Of a stretch of DNA of 18,577 nucleotides, positions 13,587-18,577 are shown one piece after another. The notes under the pieces are model-generated. The model saw only the letters and a program-made list of their open reading frames with translations, had not been told where the DNA came from and made no database searches. Each line of letters begins with the position of its first letter. The stretch's first letter is position 1. The stretch covers positions 1 to 18,577 of the forward strand of contig JAQGKN010000199.1 of the NCBI GenBank assembly GCA_028290085.1. The letters are read 5' to 3'. Origin of the DNA: Hyphomicrobiales bacterium. Its GTDB lineage: Bacteria; Pseudomonadota; Alphaproteobacteria; Rhizobiales; Beijerinckiaceae. The position numbers were made by a program, and so were the translations under genes.

Positions 13587-14840
13587 TCAGATCAGCGACG
13601 CATAGGCGAGGAAGCCGACGGCGTCGCCCGGCTGCACGCGCTCGATGTCCTCGCCGAGTTCCACCAGACCGTCGGTTTCGACTAGTGACGACAGAAGCCC
13701 CGCGCCTTCGCGCGGAAATTTCACCGCCTCGTGCACGCCGTCGGCTGCGATGCGCAGATGGGCGCGTACGAACTCGCGGCGTCCCAGCTTTTTCTTGTAG
13801 GGAAAAGCGGCGCGGATCGGCAGCGCATGCAAAGGCTCAGCCGCTGCGCCAGCCAGCGCCAGCACCACCGGACGCACGACATAGGCGAAAGTGACGAAGC
13901 TCGCGACGGGATTGCCCGGCAGGCCGATGAACGGCGTGCCCGCAATCACGCCCATGGCCACTGGCCGCCCCGGCTTGATCGCCATGCGCCAGAGCACGAG
14001 GCTGCCGATAGATTCGACGCTCGCCTTGACGTGATCTTCCTCGCCGGTGGAGACGCCGCCCGAGGTCAGCACGAGATCGTGGTTCTGTGCAGCGTCTGAC
14101 AGCGCGACCGAAAGCGCCGCACGGTCGTCGCGCAGGATGCCGAGATCGGAGATCTCGCAGCCGAGACGCTTGAGGAGCGCGATCAGCATGAAGCGGTTGG
14201 AATCGTAGAGTTGCGCGGGCGCTCGTATCTCTCCGGGCGCGACCACTTCATTGCCCGTCGAGAAGACGGCGACCTTGATGGGGCGACGCACCTCCAGATG
14301 CGTGAGCCCGAGGGCTGCGGCAAGTGCTATATCCTGCGGGCGCAGGCGGCGGCCTGCGGGCAGCGCAAGCGAACCGCGCGCGAGGTCTTCGCCTTCCGGC
14401 CGCATGTTGGCGCCCGGCCGCAGCCCTGCGGGAAGGACAACGCGCCCGGCCTCGTCAACTGTCACGTCCTCCTGCATGAAGACCGTGTCGGCCCCATTGG
14501 GCATGGGCGCGCCGGTAAAAATGCGCACAGCTGTTCCCGCTGCGATGGCGCCAGCTTCCGCGCCGGCCTGCACGCGTCCTGAGATAAGGAACGCGCGAGC
14601 TGCGTCATGGGGCAGGTCCGCGCTGCGCAGCGCATAACCATCGACTGCGGAATTGGTAAAGAGCGGCAGCGGCAGAGGCGCCATGAGCGCCTCAGCGAGC
14701 ACGCGTCCATCAGCATCGTCGAGTGCCACGCTTTGCGTTTCTGTGACAGCGCCCACGCGAGCCGAAATAAGTGCCACGGCGTCATCGACGGGCAGCAGCT
14801 TGCCGCCGAAGGCGAAGCAATCGTCGGAGAGTTGCGCCAT
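13587..14840 (-). CDS. moeA: Molybdopterin molybdenumtransferase MoeA
   Basis: A 417-residue protein with all main MoeA motifs in order: NSAVDGYAL (63-71), FTGAPMPNGADTVFMQED (108-125), FSTGNEVV (193-200), DSNRFM (213-218), TSGGVSTGEEDHVK (259-272), IKPGRPVAMG (288-297) and GLPGNPVASF (306-315). MoeA inserts molybdate into adenylylated molybdopterin in the cytoplasm to form active Moco. Its start lies 3 bp after the mobB stop, so the two form a unit. The formate dehydrogenase genes directly upstream on the same strand encode a molybdenum or tungsten enzyme that needs this product. The length is standard and no motif is missing. Confidence 0.96.
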   Translation of the reverse strand: MAQLSDDCFAFGGKLLPVDDAVALISARVGAVTETQSVALDDADGRVLAEALMAPLPLPLFTNSAVDGYALRSADLPHDAARAFLISGRVQAGAEAGAIAAGTAVRIFTGAPMPNGADTVFMQEDVTVDEAGRVVLPAGLRPGANMRPEGEDLARGSLALPAGRRLRPQDIALAAALGLTHLEVRRPIKVAVFSTGNEVVAPGEIRAPAQLYDSNRFMLIALLKRLGCEISDLGILRDDRAALSVALSDAAQNHDLVLTSGGVSTGEEDHVKASVESIGSLVLWRMAIKPGRPVAMGVIAGTPFIGLPGNPVASFVTFAYVVRPVVLALAGAAAEPLHALPIRAAFPYKKKLGRREFVRAHLRIAADGVHEAVKFPREGAGLLSSLVETDGLVELGEDIERVQPGDAVGFLAYASLI

Positions 14841-14843
14841 GGG

Positions 14844-15371
14844 TCAGTTCCCCGTGGAGGCCCGGTCGAACACATCGGCCAGCGGCACCGCCAGTTTCTC
14901 GATCATAGCCGCTATGGCGCCGATGTCATCGAGATGGGCCTGCGGCAGTTGCGTCTGCGCCGGGGCATCGGTGACGAGTCCAACGATGGCGGAATCTTCC
15001 ACATGCAGGAACGGCTTACCGTTCTGCGCACGATGCACCTCGATTTTCGGGTGGCGGTCGCGCTTGAATCCTTCGACGATCACCAGATCGACCGGCGACA
15101 TCCTGGCCAGAAGCTCGGGAAGCGTCAGCTCCGCCTCACTGCGCAATTCATGCATCAGGGCGAAGCGGCGGCCGGAGGAGACGAGCACTTCGCTGGCGCC
15201 TGCCTCGCGGTGCTTCCAGGAGTCCTTGCCGGGAATATCGACGTCGAAGGAGTGATGCGCGTGCTTGATGGTGGAAACGCGCATTCCTTGTGCGATCAGG
15301 ACCGGAATGACGCGTGTGAGCAATGTCGTCTTGCCTGCACCGCTCCAGCCCGCCAGTCCGATCACCCGCAT
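14844..15371 (-). CDS. mobB: Molybdopterin-guanine dinucleotide biosynthesis protein MobB
   Basis: A 175-residue P-loop GTPase: Walker A GWSGAGKTT (8-16) right at the N-terminus, STIKHAHHSFDVD (33-45), the HREAGASEV segment and VDLVIVEGFKRDRHPKIEV are the MobB hallmarks. MobB aids conversion of Moco to the bis-MGD form that formate dehydrogenases use; mobA itself is not in the window. The ATG at 15371 is chosen over a TTG five codons upstream because GGAG lies about 7 bp before it and the protein then begins directly with the first strand. It precedes moeA by 3 bp and follows the formate dehydrogenase gamma gene after a 188-bp gap containing a palindromic repeat. Confidence 0.95.
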   Translation of the reverse strand: MRVIGLAGWSGAGKTTLLTRVIPVLIAQGMRVSTIKHAHHSFDVDIPGKDSWKHREAGASEVLVSSGRRFALMHELRSEAELTLPELLARMSPVDLVIVEGFKRDRHPKIEVHRAQNGKPFLHVEDSAIVGLVTDAPAQTQLPQAHLDDIGAIAAMIEKLAVPLADVFDRASTGN

Positions 15372-15411
15372 GAAAACGCTCCGCAACTCAGAAGTGGCGC
15401 GACCATCGGGG

Positions 15412-15494
15412 CGTCATTGCGAGGAGCGAAGCGACGCGGCAATCCAGGAGTCGATGGGAACGTACTGGATTGCTTCGCTTCGCTCGCAATGACG
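15412..15494. repeat. Imperfect palindromic repeat element (REP/BIME-like)
   Basis: The 83-bp element has cgtcattgcgag (15412-15423) pairing with ctcgcaatgacg (15483-15494), and caatccag (15440-15447) pairing with ctggattg (15465-15472). The parts between pair imperfectly through gagcgaagcg-like repeats. It fills the gap between mobB and the formate dehydrogenase gamma gene. Sequences starting cgtcattgcgaggagcgaag are, to my knowledge, dispersed intergenic repeats in many Hyphomicrobiales genomes. It can fold into a long hairpin and may affect mRNA stability or read-through from fdh to mobB. Confidence 0.8.
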
Positions 15495-15526
15495 GCGCGG
15501 TCATTCGCCTGAGCAATAGAGGCCCC

Positions 15527-15545
15527 GGGCTGCGTTGAACAGCCC
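15527..15545 (-). terminator. Weak terminator-like hairpin after the formate dehydrogenase gamma gene
   Basis: A 6-bp stem (gggctg, 15527-15532; cagccc, 15540-15545) with a 7-nt loop lies 14 bp past the gamma-subunit stop on the - strand. There is no clear U-tract, so any termination is probably partial. Confidence 0.35.
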
Positions 15546-15559
15546 TGTCCGCCTCCTTG

Positions 15560-16570
15560 CTATTCGGCGGCCACGGGATGGCCTGCGCCAACATGGCCCT
15601 TGGCCTGCTCTTCCGCGACCCAGAGCGAGTGATGCTCCTTGGCCCAGTTCAGGTCGACTTCGCCCGAGCCCATGGCGTCAAATGCGCCTTCCATGCCGAC
15701 TGAGCCGATATAGGCATGGGCCAGCATGGCGGCGATGAAGCCGACCGCGAGCACGGCGTGCAACGTCGTCCAGATCTGCAACGAGGAAACGCCCCCCTGC
15801 GCCATGTAGGGAAACAGCAGGAACCAGCCCGACACGGACATGGCGAGGCCACCGAAGAAAACGATCCAGAACACGACCTTCTGGCCCGCGTTGAAGCGCT
15901 TCGCCGCCGGGTGCATGCCCTTCGAGAACAGGCCGCCGCCCTGCTTGATCCATTCAAGATCGAGCTTTTCGGGGATGTTGTCGCGCACCCAAATCAAGAA
16001 CATCAGCGCAATGCCGATCATGAAGGGAAAGGACAGGAAGTTATGCGCGATCTTGCCGTAACCGGCGAGCGCCGAGAAGGCTTCCGGCCCGAAAATGGGC
16101 AGGATCAGCATGCGGCCGAAGGAGACGTTGAGCCCCGACAACGCGAGGATCGTGAAGCAACCCGCCGTCAGCCAATGCGTGAAACGGTCCAAGGTGGCGA
16201 AGCGCGTGATGGTCACGCCCGCTGGGCCGCTGTCGATGCGGATGCGTCCGCGAACCAGATAAAACAGGGCGAGTGCGAGCAGCATGCCCAGTAGGACCAC
16301 GCCGCCGATGAGCGGCAGCTTGTCCTGATGGAAGACGCGCCATTCGCGCCCTTCCGGCTGGATCAGGCTTGCAGCCTTCTGGTCGGGAATGGAGATGCGC
16401 CCGGTGAGGCGCTCGCCGTCCTTCAGCGCATTGAGCAGCTGGTCTTCCTTCACCGATTGCGCGGTGGGATTGAAATTGTTGTTCTGGGCGGCAGCGGGAG
16501 TCGCTGCGAGCGCGACGACCAGCGCCAGCGCGGCGAAGGCCGTTATCAGGAATGAGCTCGGGCTCGACAT
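15560..16570 (-). CDS. Formate dehydrogenase gamma subunit (cytochrome b556)
   Basis: A 336-residue inner-membrane protein. A signal-like hydrophobic stretch (8-28, ending AAAQ) is followed by a periplasmic segment and about five membrane segments near 85-107, 130-150, 175-196, 232-254 and 270-292. Candidate heme b ligands are His132 (RFTHW), His176 (KIAHNF), His271 (TLHAVLA) and His285 (LAHAYIG). The family passes electrons from the beta subunit's Fe-S clusters to quinone. The long N-terminal extension with signal peptide is typical of the FdoI-like subunits of three-subunit Fdh in Proteobacteria. AAGG lies about 8 bp before the ATG. It is third in the alpha-beta-gamma order, 58 bp after the beta gene, with a strong hairpin in between. 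Confidence 0.93.
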   Translation of the reverse strand: MSSPSSFLITAFAALALVVALAATPAAAQNNNFNPTAQSVKEDQLLNALKDGERLTGRISIPDQKAASLIQPEGREWRVFHQDKLPLIGGVVLLGMLLALALFYLVRGRIRIDSGPAGVTITRFATLDRFTHWLTAGCFTILALSGLNVSFGRMLILPIFGPEAFSALAGYGKIAHNFLSFPFMIGIALMFLIWVRDNIPEKLDLEWIKQGGGLFSKGMHPAAKRFNAGQKVVFWIVFFGGLAMSVSGWFLLFPYMAQGGVSSLQIWTTLHAVLAVGFIAAMLAHAYIGSVGMEGAFDAMGSGEVDLNWAKEHHSLWVAEEQAKGHVGAGHPVAAE

Positions 16571-16599
16571 CTCAGGACCTTTCGAGAATTGGGCAGGAG

Positions 16600-16621
16600 C
16601 CCCGCGCGATCTCGCGCGGGG
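16600..16621 (-). other. Strong hairpin between formate dehydrogenase beta and gamma genes
   Basis: A nearly perfect 22-bp palindrome (ccccgcgcga, 16600-16609; tcgcgcgggg, 16612-16621) starts 8 bp after the beta stop on the - strand. No U-tract follows. It may set the beta/gamma transcript ratio by processing or attenuation. Confidence 0.5.
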
Positions 16622-16628
16622 TGAACGG

Positions 16629-17225
16629 TCAGCTGGCGATTGTTTCTTTGTAGGCCGTCTTCCAGCCCCAGGCGCCGGAGCCGTAGCCGCGCTTCATCAC
16701 GCGTTCCTTGTAGATTTCCGCGATGATCGCGCCGTCGCCTGCGAGCAGCGACTTGGTCGAGCACATTTCCGCGCAGATCGGCAGCTTGCCTTCCGCGAGA
16801 CGGTTGGCGCCGTATTTCGCATATTCGGCGGGCGTGGAATCCTCTTCCGGGCCGCCCGCGCAATAGGTGCATTTGTCCATCTTGCCGCGCGAACCGAAGT
16901 TGCCGACCTTGGGATATTGCGGCGCGCCGAATGGGCACGCGTAGAAGCAATAGCCGCAGCCGATGCACAGATCCTTGGAGTGGAGAACCACGCCATCCGC
17001 CGTCGTGTAGAAGCACGAGACGGGGCATACGGCGGCGCAGGGCGCATCCGTGCAATGCATGCAGGCCATCGAGACGGAACGCTCGCCGGGCTTGCCGTCG
17101 TTGATGGTGACGACACGGCGGCGGTTGATGCCCCACGGCACTTCATGTTCGTTCTTGCACGCCGTCACGCAGGCATTGCATTCGATGCAGCGATCCGCAT
17201 CGCAGAGAAATTTGACACGAGCCAT
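16629..17225 (-). CDS. Formate dehydrogenase beta subunit, four-cluster ferredoxin (Fdh3 type)
   Basis: A 198-residue Fe-S protein with sixteen cysteines in four groups: C13/16/19/23, C55/58/63/67, C87/90/93/97 and C119/122/151/155, enough for four [4Fe-4S] clusters. It conducts electrons from the Mo/W site of the alpha subunit to the membrane cytochrome b. It lacks the C-terminal membrane helix of E. coli FdnH/FdoH, being about 90 residues shorter, which is the Fdh3-type form. The ATG at 17225 gives the expected MARVKFLCD start. An in-frame extension to 17504 would overlap the alpha gene and has no cysteine motif. It starts 14 bp after the alpha stop. Confidence 0.95.
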   Translation of the reverse strand: MARVKFLCDADRCIECNACVTACKNEHEVPWGINRRRVVTINDGKPGERSVSMACMHCTDAPCAAVCPVSCFYTTADGVVLHSKDLCIGCGYCFYACPFGAPQYPKVGNFGSRGKMDKCTYCAGGPEEDSTPAEYAKYGANRLAEGKLPICAEMCSTKSLLAGDGAIIAEIYKERVMKRGYGSGAWGWKTAYKETIAS

Positions 17226-17239
17226 TTCCGGTTCTCCCC

Positions 17240-18577
17240 TCAAGCCGCTCTGATTTGACAGAGGGTGACCTTGCCTTCGTGCATGCCCGTGACCGGATCG
17301 TAGCCGTAGGTCGTCAGCGTGTTCACGCTTTCGCCGAGCACGATCGGATCCGTGCCCTTCGGATAGTTTCCGCGCTGATCGACGCCCTGGAACCAGCCCG
17401 CGAAGTGGAATGGCATGAACGCCACACCCTTGCCCACGCGATCGGTGACGAGCGCCTTCATGCGGGCCTTCGAATCGTGCTCTGGACCATTCACCCAGAC
17501 CCATCCGCCATCGACGATGCCGCGCTCGGCTGCATCGGACGTATTCACTTCGACGAACATGTCCTGCTGCAATTCGGCGAGCCAGCGGTTCGAGCGCGTC
17601 TCTTCGCCGCCGCCTTCATATTCGACCAGACGGCCGGATGTGAGGATGATCGGGAAGGATTTCGCCACGCCCTTGTCCACAGCGGCCTTCTGCATGGAGG
17701 CGCCGATATTGGCCATGCGGAACTGCCGTCCGTCCGGACGCGTCGGATATTTGGCGACGAGTTCGGGACGCGCCGTGTAGATCGGCTCGCGATGCACGGG
17801 AACGGGATCGGGCAGGTTCCACGCGACAGCGCGGGCCTTGGCGTTTCCGTAAGCCATCACGCCATGCTCGAGGCAGACGCGGATGATGCCGCCAGACAGA
17901 TCGATCGCCCAGCCCACAGTATCGGGCGTGGCGCCGCCGATCTTGGTGATCGTGGCGAGTTCGGTTTCCGTGAGGTCCTTGTCCCAGCCGAGTTTCTTCA
18001 GCAAGCCGTAGGTGAATTCCGGATAACCGTCGGTCAGTTCCGAGCCCAGGCTGTAGGAGCCCTCGGCCAGAATGTTGACGTCCTTCGTCGTGCCGTCGGC
18101 CTGCTTCTCGGCATAGACGACGCCGAAACGCGCGCGGAACGTGCCGCCGCCGTCCTTCACGTGAAGGTTGGTGTTGTAGAGCGTGTGCGTGCCGGGATGC
18201 TTGATCTCCGGCTTGCCCCAGCACGGCCAGGGAAGGCCGTAGTAATCGCCGCCGACGTCAGGCACATCGGCCTTGGCGCGCAGGGTCACGAGATCGAACT
18301 TGCCCTGGTTCTGCATATGCGCCTTGAGGCGCTCCGGGCTCTGGCCTGAATAGCCGGTCGAGAAGCCGCCGCTGTTGATCTCGCGGAGCAGATCCTCGGG
18401 CACCGGACGCTTGTTCTCGACCTTGATGTGCTTGAACATCTTGTCGGCGAAGCCGAGCTTTTCCGACAGGCGATAGATGAGCTCGTAGTCGTCCTTCGAT
18501 TCGAAGATCGGCTTCACGACCTGCTCGCCCCACTGGAGCGACCGATTTGAAGCCGTGCGCGAACCCGCCGTCTCGAA
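17240..18577 (-). CDS. Formate dehydrogenase alpha (catalytic) subunit, C-terminal part (5' truncated)
   Basis: The frame stays open to the window's right edge, upstream of a GTG at 18517 that is an ordinary internal Val, so about 446 C-terminal residues are seen. The end of the molybdopterin-binding region is recognisable: GDYYGLPWPCWG, HPGTHTLYNTNL, LTSGRLVEYEGGGEETRSNRW in two overlapping pieces, and the molybdopterin dinucleotide-binding domain with VEVNTSDAAERGI and the MPFHFAGWF segment. The Tat signal, the N-terminal [4Fe-4S] cluster and the active-site Cys or Sec lie outside the window. The enzyme oxidises formate to CO2 in the periplasm, passing electrons to the beta and gamma subunits encoded next. 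mobB and moeA downstream supply cofactor steps. Confidence 0.93.
   Translation of the reverse strand, partial: FETAGSRTASNRSLQWGEQVVKPIFESKDDYELIYRLSEKLGFADKMFKHIKVENKRPVPEDLLREINSGGFSTGYSGQSPERLKAHMQNQGKFDLVTLRAKADVPDVGGDYYGLPWPCWGKPEIKHPGTHTLYNTNLHVKDGGGTFRARFGVVYAEKQADGTTKDVNILAEGSYSLGSELTDGYPEFTYGLLKKLGWDKDLTETELATITKIGGATPDTVGWAIDLSGGIIRVCLEHGVMAYGNAKARAVAWNLPDPVPVHREPIYTARPELVAKYPTRPDGRQFRMANIGASMQKAAVDKGVAKSFPIILTSGRLVEYEGGGEETRSNRWLAELQQDMFVEVNTSDAAERGIVDGGWVWVNGPEHDSKARMKALVTDRVGKGVAFMPFHFAGWFQGVDQRGNYPKGTDPIVLGESVNTLTTYGYDPVTGMHEGKVTLCQIRAA

Noticed and set aside
14607..15512. 301-codon + strand open frame across moeA, mobB and the repeat
   Set aside because: Antisense to two certain genes and runs into the palindromic repeat; no motif.
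17255..18349. 364-codon + strand open frame opposite formate dehydrogenase alpha
   Set aside because: Shadow of a conserved catalytic subunit; no domain and no ribosome-binding site noticed.
17240..18577. Formate dehydrogenase alpha as a complete short gene starting at the GTG at 18517
   Set aside because: The frame continues to the window edge with typical family sequence, so this is an edge truncation rather than a small gene or pseudogene.

Overview
The window is a GC-rich stretch with alphaproteobacterial character, most likely from a Hyphomicrobiales (Rhizobiales) species. The signs are the strong G/C third-position bias, the many long antisense open frames, the gene content (orphan Bug-type binding proteins, Fdh3-type membrane formate dehydrogenase, DUF971 and TusA), and a palindromic element at 15412-15494 of a kind I associate with genomes such as Bradyrhizobium. 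The exact genus cannot be read from the sequence. I see no IS element, tRNA, rRNA, CRISPR array or phage gene.

Left part (1-6558, + strand): a catabolic/transport locus. It holds the C-terminal part of a Rieske ring-hydroxylating oxygenase of the phthalate 4,5-dioxygenase/LigXa type (cut by the window edge), an EutA-like ASKHA ATPase, and a bicupin dioxygenase-like protein. A strong rho-independent terminator follows at 3466-3505. Next come an Asp/Glu-racemase-superfamily protein (maleate isomerase/arylmalonate decarboxylase-like) and two tandem, clearly paralogous TctC/Bug periplasmic binding proteins. The run ends at a bidirectional terminator (6568-6596).

Middle part (6604-11213, - strand): hyuA - hyuB - a beta-hydroxyacid dehydrogenase, tightly spaced, converging on the left locus. 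Together the two blocks look like one pathway island for import and oxidative breakdown of a small aromatic, carboxylated or lactam-like compound. The combination of an EutA-type reactivase (without EutB/EutC in view), a racemase-fold enzyme that has neither canonical catalytic cysteine, and HyuAB has no pathway I can name. It is the best candidate here for an undescribed system.

Right part (11370-18577): housekeeping and respiratory genes. On the - strand tusA and a DUF971 gene overlap by 4 bp. Divergent from them on the + strand are a periplasmic WD40-propeller/cytochrome c fusion and a 50-residue membrane-anchored protein missed by a length cut-off. The - strand then carries, in transcription order, formate dehydrogenase alpha (partial, cut by the right edge), beta (four 4Fe-4S clusters) and gamma (cytochrome b), followed by mobB and moeA. 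The last two serve the molybdenum cofactor that the alpha subunit needs, so this block is functionally coherent. The only gene-free stretches are under 200 bp; the longest (15372-15559) contains the palindromic repeat.
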